Shown in pieces: positions 1-8,768 of a DNA stretch of 29,076 bases. A program made the position numbers and the translations under genes. The notes beneath the pieces are model-generated. The model searched no databases, had not been told where the DNA came from, and was given only the letters and a program-made list of their open reading frames with translations. Every line of letters starts with the position of its first letter. The first letter of the stretch is position 1. Origin of the DNA: JAKBCQ01 sp021807585 (GTDB lineage: Bacteria > Planctomycetota > Planctomycetia > Isosphaerales > Isosphaeraceae); the NCBI GenBank assembly GCA_027325115.1, contig DAHWFG010000324.1, positions 1 to 29,076 of the forward strand. Reading direction: 5' to 3'.

Positions 1-111
1 CAGCCCGGTGCGCGACCGCCTCGGTCGTGGCGAATCGACCGCCGCGTCGATTCCTCCAGAACCCGCCCGGCGTCGACGTCGGAATACACCTTGATGTGAG
101 AGTTCTGAATT

Positions 112-2331
112 ATGAAACGTTCGTCGATCGTTGTTCGCACAACCGCGTATGGGATCGGTTTCCTGGTGCTCTGGCTCGGTTCGGCGCACGCCCAGGATCC
201 CGCCAAGGCGACGCTTCCCGCGAGCGAGACCGATCCCGCGACCCCCGCGGCGGGGCACTCGGTGCACGGCGAGGCGTTCAACGCGGGGCCGCGACGCAAG
301 GCGCGGATCATGCAGGGAATGGGGAAGGTCGATTTCGCGGCGACCACGAAAAGCGACGACGCCCGCGCGTTCATCAATCAAGGCGTTGCTCAACTTCATT
401 CCTTTTATTATCTGGAAGCCGAGCGTTCGTTCCGTCAGGCGGCGTGGTACGACCCGAACTGTTCGACGGCGTATTGGGGGATGGCGATGTCGAACGTCAA
501 CAACGCCAAACGCGCCAAGGGGTTCCTCAAAAAGGCGCTCGAGGTCGCGGCCAAGAATCCGCCGAGCCGCCGCGAACGGCTGTATCTGAGCGCGATGGAA
601 GCGCAATACCGCGAATCGGGAGACGACAAATCGCGGAGGCAAGGACATCTGACGGGATACGAGACAATCGTTCAGGAGTTCCCCGGCGATATCGACGCCC
701 GCGCCTGGCTCGCGATGATCGCGTGGTCGAACGCGGGGCAAGATGGAATCGGCAGCCGCCAGGCGGTCGAATCACTAATCGAGGGAGTGCTTCAGGTCGA
801 GCCGACGCATCCCGGAGCTCACCATTATCGAATTCACTTATGGGACGGCGTAAAACCCGAGCGTGCTTTGAAATCCGCGGCGCTGTTCGCCCCTTCGGCG
901 CCCGGCATCGCGCACGCGTGGCACATGCCGGGCCACACGTACACGGGTTTGAAGCGTTACGGCGACGCGGCGTATCAGCAGGAGGGATCGGCGCGGGTCG
1001 ATCACGCCGCGATGACGAGCGAACGGACGATGCCGTTTGAAATTCATAATTATGCGCATAATAATCAATGGCTTGTGACGAGCCTGGGGCATGTGGGGCG
1101 AATGCGAGAAGCGATCGCGGTGGCGCGGAATCTCGTCGATCAACCGCGTGATCCCGAGAAGAACAACGTTCAGGACGGCGGGTCGGCGCAACGTTCGGGG
1201 CGTGCGCGCTGGTCTGAAACGCTTGTGCGCTACGAGCTTTGGGACGAGCTGCTCGCGTCCACTCTCGCGGGGGATCTCGATTGGTCGTCGACTCCGATCG
1301 AACAACGCGAGCGGTTCTACACGCTCGGTCTCGCTTACGCGGCGAAGAAAGACAAAGCGAAGCTCGCCGAACAGATCGACGGTCTCAAAAAACTCGCCGC
1401 GGGCGCCAAGGGGGGTTTATCCAACCAGATCGCTGAGGGGCTCGCCGAGCTTGAAGGTTATGCTCATTTACTTGAAGGTCGAATTGGTCCCGCGTTCGAG
1501 CGATTCTCGAAGGCGCCCGGAATGCGATCGGAGGCGTTGGCCCGGGCGCATATCGACGCCAGGAATTTCGGCTTCGCCGAGGTATCGGCCAAAACGGGCG
1601 CCGATCGACGAATCAACGAAGTCCCCGCGCTCGCCGCTTATATCGAGATCCTCGCCAAAGTGGGCAAACTCGATCAAGCCAAACGCGAGGCGATTAAACT
1701 CGTCGAAATCGCGCGCAACGCCGATAAGGATATTCCGATCTTTGAACGGCTCGCACGGCTCGGCGTGCCGGTTACGATCGCGTCGTCTTCGTCCGCCGAA
1801 ACCGACGACGCGGGGCCTCATCGTATCAACCTCGAACCCCTCGGTCCGCTCGCGTGGGGCCCGTTCGACGCCGTCCCCTTTGAACTCGCCGACACCGCCG
1901 AAAAATCGTGGTCGCTCGCTGATCATAAAGGAAAGAACGTGATCATTCTTTTCTATTTAGGTCGAACCTGCGCGCATTGCATGCAGCAACTTGAGCTTTT
2001 CGGCAAGGAGATCGAAGCCTTCAAGAAGCTTGATACGACGATTGTGGCGATCTCGACCGACGATCTCGCGACTTCGAAATCGCTTAAGCAAAATAAAGAG
2101 GGGGTTTTGTTCCCGATGCCGATCCTTCCCGACCCCGAACTCAAGGTGTTTCAGAAGTATCAGGCGTATGACGATTTCGAGCGATCTCCCATGCACAGCG
2201 TGGTTCTGGTCGACGCCGAGGGAAAAGTTCGGTATCAAAAGACGACGCCCGATCCGTTCCTCGACGTCGATTTCCTCAAAGGCGAAACCGCGCGGGTGAA
2301 ACGGATCGTCGCGTCTAAGAATAAACCATAA
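112..2331 (+). CDS. Secreted TPR protein with C-terminal redoxin (AhpC/TSA-like) domain
   Basis: The 739-residue product begins with a signal peptide (Lys/Arg start, hydrophobic stretch about 9-24, AHA-type cleavage site near 27), so it should be exported. Residues about 85-560 are helical and TPR-like, for example an AERSFRQAAWYDP repeat near 105 and HNYAHNNQ near 315. The last 150 residues form a thioredoxin/peroxiredoxin-fold domain with IILFYLGRTCAHC leading to a CAHC pair at residues 620-623, followed by AISTDD and an HSVVLVD strand. The family pairing of TPRs with a redoxin is known in planctomycetes, but its substrate is not. A thiol-disulfide or peroxide-reducing role in the envelope is inferred. 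It ends 19 bases before queE on the same strand, so the two may be cotranscribed. The start is the ATG that opens the signal peptide. Confidence 0.85.
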   Translation: MKRSSIVVRTTAYGIGFLVLWLGSAHAQDPAKATLPASETDPATPAAGHSVHGEAFNAGPRRKARIMQGMGKVDFAATTKSDDARAFINQGVAQLHSFYYLEAERSFRQAAWYDPNCSTAYWGMAMSNVNNAKRAKGFLKKALEVAAKNPPSRRERLYLSAMEAQYRESGDDKSRRQGHLTGYETIVQEFPGDIDARAWLAMIAWSNAGQDGIGSRQAVESLIEGVLQVEPTHPGAHHYRIHLWDGVKPERALKSAALFAPSAPGIAHAWHMPGHTYTGLKRYGDAAYQQEGSARVDHAAMTSERTMPFEIHNYAHNNQWLVTSLGHVGRMREAIAVARNLVDQPRDPEKNNVQDGGSAQRSGRARWSETLVRYELWDELLASTLAGDLDWSSTPIEQRERFYTLGLAYAAKKDKAKLAEQIDGLKKLAAGAKGGLSNQIAEGLAELEGYAHLLEGRIGPAFERFSKAPGMRSEALARAHIDARNFGFAEVSAKTGADRRINEVPALAAYIEILAKVGKLDQAKREAIKLVEIARNADKDIPIFERLARLGVPVTIASSSSAETDDAGPHRINLEPLGPLAWGPFDAVPFELADTAEKSWSLADHKGKNVIILFYLGRTCAHCMQQLELFGKEIEAFKKLDTTIVAISTDDLATSKSLKQNKEGVLFPMPILPDPELKVFQKYQAYDDFERSPMHSVVLVDAEGKVRYQKTTPDPFLDVDFLKGETARVKRIVASKNKP

Positions 2332-2350
2332 TGATGCATGAGCGGAATTT

Positions 2351-3088
2351 ATGACGACTGATCTTGAGACGATCGACTGGAAGCCGACCGAGCTTCTTGA
2401 GGGCCAAACCACGGGGCGGCTGCGCGCTCTTGCGGGAAAGCCCGCGGGAACGCTGGTGATTCACGAGATTTACCGCAGTTTGCAAGGCGAGAGCACGTTC
2501 GCGGGGTTGCCGTGCGTTTTCGTGCGGCTCTCCGCGTGCAACCTGCGGTGCGTTTACTGCGATACGCCTCACGCGTTTTATCAAGGCGACGTCGTCGCGG
2601 TCGACGAGATCCTCGCGCGTGCGCTTGAACTCGGCGACGATCTTGTCGAGATCACCGGCGGCGAACCGCTGTTGCAACACGAAGTTTATGATTTGATGAC
2701 GCGTTTGTGCGATCGCGGTCGGACGGTTCTCATCGAGACGAGCGGGGCGATCTCCACGGAAAGCGTCGACCCGCGCGTGCGAGTGATTCTCGACGTCAAA
2801 ACCCCCGGGTCGGGCGAGGTTGAAGCGAACGTTTGGCACAATCTCGATCGGTTGAAATCGATCGACGAGGTCAAATTTGTCGTCGTCGATCGCGCCGATT
2901 TCGATTGGTCGATCGGGGTGATCGAGAAGCACAAACTGATCGAGCGCTGTCCCGTGCTGATGAGCGCCGCGTTCGGTCGTGTCGATCCGACCGAACTCGC
3001 CGCCTGGACGCTCGAAACCAGATTGCCGTTGCGGCTTCAACTCCAGCTTCACAAGATCCTTTGGGATCCCAAGGCGCGCGGCGTTTAA
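2351..3088 (+). CDS. queE: 7-carboxy-7-deazaguanine synthase (radical SAM)
   Basis: QueE converts 6-carboxytetrahydropterin to 7-carboxy-7-deazaguanine in the queuosine/deazapurine pathway, using SAM and a 4Fe-4S cluster in the cytoplasm. The 245-residue protein shows the family landmarks: EIYRSLQGES (39-48), the cluster motif CNLRCVYC with C63, C67 and C70, ITGGEPLLQ (101-109), ETSG (129-132), DVKTPGSG (148-155) and the C-terminal RLQLQLHKILWDP. An N-terminal extension of about 35 residues precedes the usual start of the fold. The ATG is preceded by GAGCGG. No other queuosine gene (queC, queD, queF) is visible in this window. The upstream redoxin gene lies 19 bases away and may share its transcript, although no functional link is evident. 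Confidence 0.93.
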   Translation: MTTDLETIDWKPTELLEGQTTGRLRALAGKPAGTLVIHEIYRSLQGESTFAGLPCVFVRLSACNLRCVYCDTPHAFYQGDVVAVDEILARALELGDDLVEITGGEPLLQHEVYDLMTRLCDRGRTVLIETSGAISTESVDPRVRVILDVKTPGSGEVEANVWHNLDRLKSIDEVKFVVVDRADFDWSIGVIEKHKLIERCPVLMSAAFGRVDPTELAAWTLETRLPLRLQLQLHKILWDPKARGV

Positions 3089-3107
3089 TCGCTCGATTTG
3101 ATTTCCA

Positions 3108-3338
3108 CTAACGTGTGAACGCGTGGAATCCCGCGATCCTTCCAGCGACGATCATGCCGACAAGGCAGAGCGATATCAAAACAAACGTCCATGTGATGTT
3201 GGCGGCGAATTGTTTAACGCCCTGTACCGAGGCGATCGGCGATCCGCCGCTTTTTAGCATGATGACGAGTCCGAGCACGAGCAAAGTGCAACTGAAAGCC
3301 AAGGCTACCAGCGGACGGATATCCACGTTCGGTTCCAT
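3108..3338 (-). CDS. Small two-helix membrane protein, function unknown
   Basis: The 76-residue product has two clear hydrophobic segments, about residues 9-27 and 48-67, joined by a short loop with SGGSPIASVQGVKQF. This suggests an integral inner-membrane hairpin. No catalytic motif is seen and I do not recognise the family. It converges on queE, with 19 bases between the two stop codons. The ATG has only a weak purine-rich upstream stretch (GGAATCGAAAAAG). A TACAAT element lies about 84 bases upstream. The hydrophobic pattern supports a real gene over a chance ORF, but length alone would not. Confidence 0.6.
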   Translation of the reverse strand: MEPNVDIRPLVALAFSCTLLVLGLVIMLKSGGSPIASVQGVKQFAANITWTFVLISLCLVGMIVAGRIAGFHAFTR

Positions 3339-3551
3339 CTTTTTCGATTCCAGCGTTGTCCATCGTGGGTGTGGATCCGGTCGTATTCGGCCGGTGTTGT
3401 AATCCTAGTTCATCCAAACGTATTGTACCAAAAAAATGATCCAAGAAACGGTTTATCTTGAGTTTTAAAAGCTTTCTTCATCCTGTTGGCGCCTATGGTA
3501 TCGGTCGCAACGACTTTTCGGCCGATCCGACTCGATCCGGCGTTGTAATCA

Positions 3552-4391
3552 TCAAAATTTCATGAAATCGTCGAGTCGAAAGAGGTTGCGAGCGTTCGCG
3601 GTCGTCGACTGGTTGAAATCGGCCGGCTGCATCCCGCGAAGCTCGGCGATCCGAGCCGCGGTGACTGCAACCCGAGCGGGCTCGTTCGATTGACCGCGGA
3701 ACGGATGAGGAGCAAGGTAAGGGCTATCGGTCTCGACAAGAATGCGATCGAGCGGGACCCGAGTCGCGGCGTCTCGGAGCGTATCGAGGTTCTTATTGGC
3801 GAACGTCGCCTGCCCCGCAAACGAGATATGAAGGCCGAAATCGAGCAGCGTGCGGGCTTCATCCCACGTCCCGGTGAACGAATGGAGGATCCCGCGGATC
3901 GGCTTGGGACGCGATACAAGCCGATCAACAATGTCTTTCATACAATCGCGGCAATGGATAATGACGGGGAGATCGAGCTCACGCGCGAGTTCGAGATGAC
4001 GGTCGAACGCGGCTTCTTGATCGGCGAACGCGGTTTTTTTCCAGTATCGATCGAGCCCGGTCTCGCCGATCGCCACAAGTTTCGGTAATCGTTCACGTGC
4101 GAGTTCGACGACGCGATCCCAATCGCCGGGCTCGGCCTCGGCGACATGATTGGGGTGAATCCCGACCGCCGCGAATACCATCATATTATTATGAGAGAGT
4201 TCGAGAGTTCGCACGCTCGATTCGGAAGAAACACCGACCGCGACGACCGCGACGACACCCGCCTCGCGTGCGCGCACGAGAACCTCGGGGAGATCGTCGG
4301 AAAGCCGACGGTCGTCGAGATGCGCGTGGGTATCGATCAAGGGTCCGGAAATCGCCGCGAGATTCGAGTTGAACAAGTGCGATGAGGTCAA
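3552..4391 (-). CDS. tatD: TatD family metal-dependent nuclease, TTG start
   Basis: TatD-family enzymes are TIM-barrel metal-dependent DNases of the amidohydrolase superfamily. The 279-residue protein carries the expected metal ligands and signatures: IDTHAHLDD with H22 and H24, VGIHPNH (77-82), IGETGLDRYW with E110, IIHCRD with H146, GILHSFTG with H170, and ETDSPYLAPHP with D222. The length is slightly above the usual 255-265 because of about 18 extra N-terminal residues. The start is chosen as TTG at 4391 because GGAG sits 8 bases upstream. A second TTG at 4340, immediately before IDTHAH, would give 262 residues but has a poorly spaced purine stretch. Members are hard to tell apart (TatD, YcfH, YjjV), so the symbol is a family label. 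Confidence 0.9.
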   Translation of the reverse strand: MTSSHLFNSNLAAISGPLIDTHAHLDDRRLSDDLPEVLVRAREAGVVAVVAVGVSSESSVRTLELSHNNMMVFAAVGIHPNHVAEAEPGDWDRVVELARERLPKLVAIGETGLDRYWKKTAFADQEAAFDRHLELARELDLPVIIHCRDCMKDIVDRLVSRPKPIRGILHSFTGTWDEARTLLDFGLHISFAGQATFANKNLDTLRDAATRVPLDRILVETDSPYLAPHPFRGQSNEPARVAVTAARIAELRGMQPADFNQSTTANARNLFRLDDFMKF

Positions 4392-5011
4392 AACGACGCT
4401 CCCATACTGGCTGATACGTCGGCCGCCGAGGTTTTCCGTGTTTCATTTTCCACGAATAAGGTCGGCGAGTGAAGCGCCCCCTCTCGAAGGATTTCGCATA
4501 AGCGGAACTTATGCGTCGTCTTGAGATTCCGGATGAGATACGGAAGCGACATTCCAGCGAAAATCCCGAACAAAATCCCTTGGCGACCGTCGACCCCCAC
4601 CCTTGAATCTTCGACATCGGGGAAGCCTCCACCCGTTCTCAATCGATCGTTTAAGACGATTCGCATCCCATTTTTTTTTGCCGACGCAGTCCAGATTCAA
4701 CGATGATGATCGCGAGCGTCGCCAACGATACAAACGAACAATCGATCGAATCGCACGAGCGTTCAGCCCGAGTCGTCGGAATTCCGTCACATCGATTTGG
4801 AATAACATAGATATGATATTGCTTTTTTTTATTGATTTTATTGGTTTGCGAGATCCCCCGATGCGAGCGTTCGTCGTCGAGCGGGTCGTGAATGAGTTAG
4901 ACGTGCGAGCGACCGATTGGCGTCGGGAGGAAAATCACGTATGATTGAAGCGAGCTAGTGCAATCGACCCCGCCCTCAATCCCACCCGCCGACACGACGA
5001 GAGCGCCGAAC
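4392..5011. other. Divergent intergenic region between tatD and the cytochrome/WD40 gene
   Basis: This 620-base stretch separates two divergent genes and should carry both promoters. It holds a perfect 8-bp inverted repeat at 4495-4515, a T9 run near 4671 and an AT-rich island with a T8 run near 4800-4850. Open frames on either strand (for example minus 4388-4666 and 4509-4808) have no recognisable domain and little convincing composition, so I do not call genes here. A small RNA cannot be excluded. Confidence 0.5.
4495..4515. repeat. Perfect inverted repeat CGCATAAG-N5-CTTATGCG
   Basis: Eight bases are perfectly complementary across a 5-base loop (CGGAA), giving a compact hairpin or a dyad operator about 100 bases upstream of the tatD start. 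No T-run follows immediately on either strand, so it is not a typical intrinsic terminator. An operator or the stem of a small RNA are possible readings. Confidence 0.4.
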
Positions 5012-7306
5012 ATGATGGTAAAAGTCCTCCCCGCCGCCGTGTTTCTCTCGTTTCTTTCGACGCTTTCGGCTGCCGCTCCCGCGCCGATCGCGGTGAAAAC
5101 TCCCGATCGCAAAACTCCCGTCAGCTACGCCAAGGAGATTGTCGATATCCTCGACGCCAAATGTGCAGGATGTCACGGCGCGGCGCTCGCGGAAAATCGG
5201 CTCAATATGGAATCGGTCGCGGGCATTCTTAAAGGGGGCAAAAAAGGGGCGGCGATCGTTCCCGGGAAGTCTGACCAGAGTCTGATGTTTCAGATGGCGG
5301 CGCATCGTGTCGAGCCCGCGATGCCTCCCGTTGAGAAGAAGCAGTTTCCGCCGTTAACGCCCGAAGAGCTGGGATTGCTTAAGGTTTGGATCGACGCGGG
5401 GGCGAAGGACGATTCGGCCGAGGTCGAGGCGAACGAGACGCCGATTGAATTGGGAGCGATACCTCCCGGAGTTCAGCCCGTCGAGGCGATCGATCTCACC
5501 TATGACGGCCGTCGTGTCGCCTTCGGGCGAGCGAACGTCGTTGAGGTCGCCGACGTCGATTCGGGCCTCGAGATCATCACGCTCGGCGGGCATCGCGATC
5601 TTGTCCAGTCGATCCGCTTCAGCCCCGACGGCAAAACATTGGCCGCGGGAGGGTATCGCGAGGTGATCCTTTGGAGGGCGCCGACGGGGGGCGAGATGAA
5701 AAGCCTCGAAGGGCACGGCGATCAGGTGAAGGCGATCGCGGCGTCTCACGATGGGAAAACGCTCATATCGGGATCTCTTGACGGATCGATCCGGATTTGG
5801 GACGCGAGCGCGGGGAAGGAGACTCGGAAGATCGATCATCCCGGAGGACAGGTGCTTGCGGTCGCGCTATCGCGCGACGGGAAATCGATCGCGTCGGCGG
5901 CGCGGGACGGTTCGATCGCGATCTGGAACGCCGCCGACGGCGCACGGGTTCGCTTATTCAAGGGGCATACGTCAGCGGTGAACGCGATCGTGTTCTCCCC
6001 CGACGGCAAGCGGGTCGCCTCGGCGTCGGACGACGGTACGTGCCGGATTCAGCCGATCGATCAAGACCCGCAAAAATCGCTCGATCCGTTTATCCTTTCG
6101 GGGCATCAAGGCGCGGTCCGCGGAATCGCGGAGTCTCCCGACGGTCGTTTGTTGATATCTGCAGGTGAAGACAAAACGATTCGTTTCTGGAACGCGATCG
6201 ACGGCAAGTCGACGGGGGTGATCGAAGCGCACGCTGCGTCGGTTACGGCGGTCGCGTTCGCCCCCGACGGTGAGTCGTTCGCGACGGCTTCGGCGGACAA
6301 AACGGTTCGGCTATATCGGACGGCGGATCGCTCGCCGCTTCGAGCGTTCGCGGGTCGAAACGCTCCGCTCACGAGCGTCTCCTTCAGTTCCACGGGGCGC
6401 GAGATCGCGGTTTCGGCCGCGGACGGCGGAGTGAAAGTGTGGAGCGTCGCCGACGGTCGCGGGGTGATCGCGTTCGGGCATATGAACCCGAAAGCGAACG
6501 GACCGACCCCTCCGATCAACGCGTCGGTATATCTTGGCGAGCGAACGTTCGCGACCGCGTCGGCCGATAAGACGATCAAAACATGGAATTATGAAGGAAC
6601 ATGGAGTGAGATCGGCAGGCTCGGCCCGCACGTTTTTCGCGTCTCGGCGATCGATTTCAATCGCGACGGGTCGTTGATCGCGACGGGAGGGGGCGAACCC
6701 TCGCGGACGGGGGAGATCAAGATCTGGAATTTACCGAAGCGAACGCTCGTCCGCTCGCTCGATTCGATTCATTCGGACACGATCTACGGACTCCGTTTCA
6801 GCCCCGACGGCAAGCTCCTCGCCTCGGCGGCGGCCGATAAATTCCTCAAGGTGACGAACGTCGCCGACGGGAAGACGATGAAAACCTTCGAGGGGCATAC
6901 CGGGCATGTCCTAGGAGTCGATTGGGATCCCGACGGTAAACGGATTGTCAGTTGCGGCGCAGATAACGTGATCAAGTTCTGGAATTATGAAACGGGCGAT
7001 CAGATTCGCACGTTCCAACCCGCGGGCAAGCAGATCACATCGGTGCGGCGGATCGCGGGAGGACCGTTGACGATGGGATCATCGGGCGATAAGACGCTTC
7101 GGGTTTGGAACGCCGACAACGGCGGGGTTCAAGAGAATTATCACGGCGCGAACGATTTTCTTTTCGCCGCGGCGATCTCGGCCGACGGATCTCGGTTCGC
7201 GGCGGGATCGGCGGACGGAATCGCGCTCGTCTGGCGTCGCGGCCAGGATCAGCCGTTCCGCAAGTTCGAGCCCGCGCCCCCCGCTCCCGCAACCGTCAAG
7301 AAATAA
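5012..7306 (+). CDS. Secreted c-type cytochrome fused to 14 WD40 repeats
   Basis: Residues 1-22 of the 764-residue product form a signal peptide. A Planctomycete-cytochrome-C-type domain follows, with the haem site CAGCH (C51, C54, H55) and the family's later PGKSDQSLM and MPP elements near residues 85-110, where the Met could be the distal ligand. From about residue 155 to the end I count 14 WD40-like units, seen as repeated SPDGK turns and IRIWDA/IKFWNY ends, enough for two seven-bladed propellers. The protein should act in the periplasm or outside. Electron transfer coupled to a protein-binding scaffold is inferred. The start is the ATG opening the signal peptide, with GAGAG upstream. A GTG at 4958 would add 18 residues that bury the signal. 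The final Pro/Ala-rich tail is short. Confidence 0.9.
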   Translation: MMVKVLPAAVFLSFLSTLSAAAPAPIAVKTPDRKTPVSYAKEIVDILDAKCAGCHGAALAENRLNMESVAGILKGGKKGAAIVPGKSDQSLMFQMAAHRVEPAMPPVEKKQFPPLTPEELGLLKVWIDAGAKDDSAEVEANETPIELGAIPPGVQPVEAIDLTYDGRRVAFGRANVVEVADVDSGLEIITLGGHRDLVQSIRFSPDGKTLAAGGYREVILWRAPTGGEMKSLEGHGDQVKAIAASHDGKTLISGSLDGSIRIWDASAGKETRKIDHPGGQVLAVALSRDGKSIASAARDGSIAIWNAADGARVRLFKGHTSAVNAIVFSPDGKRVASASDDGTCRIQPIDQDPQKSLDPFILSGHQGAVRGIAESPDGRLLISAGEDKTIRFWNAIDGKSTGVIEAHAASVTAVAFAPDGESFATASADKTVRLYRTADRSPLRAFAGRNAPLTSVSFSSTGREIAVSAADGGVKVWSVADGRGVIAFGHMNPKANGPTPPINASVYLGERTFATASADKTIKTWNYEGTWSEIGRLGPHVFRVSAIDFNRDGSLIATGGGEPSRTGEIKIWNLPKRTLVRSLDSIHSDTIYGLRFSPDGKLLASAAADKFLKVTNVADGKTMKTFEGHTGHVLGVDWDPDGKRIVSCGADNVIKFWNYETGDQIRTFQPAGKQITSVRRIAGGPLTMGSSGDKTLRVWNADNGGVQENYHGANDFLFAAAISADGSRFAAGSADGIALVWRRGQDQPFRKFEPAPPAPATVKK

Positions 7307-7351
7307 CAATATCATCTACATATATGCTTAACATTACGCGACGGGCGAACC

Positions 7352-7765
7352 TTAACGATCGGCAAAGACGTCGGGTTCGATCTGATACCCCTCGGCGATC
7401 GCGTTAGTCGCATTGAAGAGCCCGACGATCGCCATCAATTCGCCGAGCGCCTCGACGTCGAGCCCGAGCTTGCGCACCGCGGCGGTGTGCGAGTTGACGC
7501 AATACGGGCAACCGTTCGTCGCCGAGGTCGCGAGCGCGATGATTTCACGCGTCAGCGGATCGAGCCGCCCCTTTTTGCCGAGAGCCTCGGGATGCATAAT
7601 CGCCTTCAGACGCGTCCACATCAGTTCCAGTTGATTGGGGTTCGTCGCCAGGACGCGCCAGAAAAGCGGAACGAAGTCGAGTTTCTTGGTCGCTTTGATG
7701 TCGGCGAAAACCGAAGCGACGATTCCGGTCGCCTCGCTCTCCTCGATCGGTCGCACCGTCGGCAT
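7352..7765 (-). CDS. Carboxymuconolactone decarboxylase / AhpD-like protein
   Basis: The 137-residue protein has the AhpD-type redox motif E-x11-C-x2-C-x3-H: E74, C86, C89 (CPYC) and H93, within a helical CMD fold. Such proteins act as alkylhydroperoxidases or thiol-dependent reductases in the cytoplasm. The N-terminal half (PLFWRVLATNP, LELMWTRLKAIM) matches the peroxidase-related CMD branch and is unlike true carboxymuconolactone decarboxylases, which lack the CxxC. The ATG at 7765 is chosen because GGAG lies 6 bases upstream. An ATG 12 bases earlier (7777) lacks such a site. The gene converges on the cytochrome/WD40 gene with 45 bases between stops. Its partner reductase is not in the window. 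Confidence 0.88.
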   Translation of the reverse strand: MPTVRPIEESEATGIVASVFADIKATKKLDFVPLFWRVLATNPNQLELMWTRLKAIMHPEALGKKGRLDPLTREIIALATSATNGCPYCVNSHTAAVRKLGLDVEALGELMAIVGLFNATNAIAEGYQIEPDVFADR

Positions 7766-7818
7766 TGATCGCTCCATTCTTCTATCATGAAATAAGCAAT
7801 TAGATTAATACAGATATT

Positions 7819-8640
7819 TTAGCGATTCCCGGCTCGATTCGGATCGTCCTCAACACGTACACGTACTTCAATTCGATTAAGTGATTCGCGAGCGGCGTCG
7901 TCGATCGGCTCGGGAACGTCGAAAGCCGCGACTCCGAAGCGAGTGGGATCGACGCCTGAAAGCGCGACGAGTCGATCGCGGACGGCCGCGGCGCGATTGG
8001 GAGCGAGCGGGGGATCGAACCGATCCGAGCCGATCGGCAAGCTTGTCCGGATGACCGCGGACGACGTTCCGCGACCGACGACCAAAATATCGAGCGGGGC
8101 ACGCGCGGTCGAAGTCTCCGCCAGCGCCTCGGCGATCGGCGTCAAGAGTTCGTCGGCGTTCGGCTTGAGCCTCGTCGTCCCGGTTTCAAAAAGTGCTTTC
8201 ATCGGAATGGATAGAGAACCGAAAGCGCGGTCGAAAGCGATTTCGGGCCGTGCTAGCGCAGGCGTTTGGAATCGATCGAGCATTGCGGCGGGCGTTCCGG
8301 AGCCTGTCGCGGTTTGAACGATTTTTCGTTTGAGGTCGTCGTAAGCTTTGGCAAGGCGTTCACGATCTTCCTGGTAGGCGATGATGCTTCGTTCGAGCCG
8401 CTGGTTGACGTCGACCGCGGCCCGCAGCTTGTGCGCGTCGTCGACCGAACGCTCGACGAGATCGTCGTTGCGCGCTCTCAGATTAAAGACAATGTCTTTA
8501 AGACGGTTGTTTTCTTCTTGAAGCGTTTGGGAAACGCGGAGCGATTCGTCGCGGCGGGCGCGGGGGGTCGTCGAACAGCCGGATAAGGTCAAACCGAGGG
8601 CGAGAGAACTCGCGAAGATCGGCCGGATTCGCGTCCGCAT
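7819..8640 (-). CDS. Lipoprotein with coiled coil and OmpA-like C-terminal domain
   Basis: The 273-residue product starts with a lipoprotein signal: hydrophobic residues 8-20 and a lipobox LSGC with C22 as the predicted lipidated residue. Residues about 31-108 are charged and heptad-like, probably a coiled coil. Residues about 145-262 resemble an OmpA/MotB peptidoglycan-associated domain: LFETGTTRLKPNA, a LAPNRAAAVRDRL helix, and the ending LNRIEVRVRV. The usual GHTD segment is degenerate (VVGRGTSS), so peptidoglycan binding is uncertain. The ATG at 8640 has AGGGAG 9 bases upstream. A start 27 bases earlier lacks one. It lies 128 bases downstream of the HTH/TM gene on the same strand and may be cotranscribed with it. 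Confidence 0.8.
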   Translation of the reverse strand: MRTRIRPIFASSLALGLTLSGCSTTPRARRDESLRVSQTLQEENNRLKDIVFNLRARNDDLVERSVDDAHKLRAAVDVNQRLERSIIAYQEDRERLAKAYDDLKRKIVQTATGSGTPAAMLDRFQTPALARPEIAFDRAFGSLSIPMKALFETGTTRLKPNADELLTPIAEALAETSTARAPLDILVVGRGTSSAVIRTSLPIGSDRFDPPLAPNRAAAVRDRLVALSGVDPTRFGVAAFDVPEPIDDAARESLNRIEVRVRVEDDPNRAGNR

Positions 8641-8768
8641 CGATTCCGACTCCCTTCGAAATCTCATAAATAACGAATTGCCATACGATTAGATTGAGCA
8701 TAATAAGGGAGCGAGATCCGTTTCGCTCCCCGAGGAATCGACCGACACGGCGTGAAGAGGGAAGCGAA

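Noticed and set aside
1..111. Possible 3' end of an upstream gene (frames ending at 94 or 99) and a small CGACCG-CCT-CGGTCG hairpin at 13-27
   Set aside because: Too little sequence to choose a frame or strand, and no recognisable C-terminal motif.
27..1040. Plus-strand frame overlapping the start of the redoxin gene
   Set aside because: The product is low-quality Arg/Gly-rich sequence in another frame of a gene with a signal peptide and TPR motifs.
4388..4666. A 92-codon minus-strand frame whose stop overlaps the tatD TTG start
   Set aside because: The TGA/TTG overlap looks like coupling, but the translation has no recognised motif and no good ribosome site was found for it. Left as intergenic.
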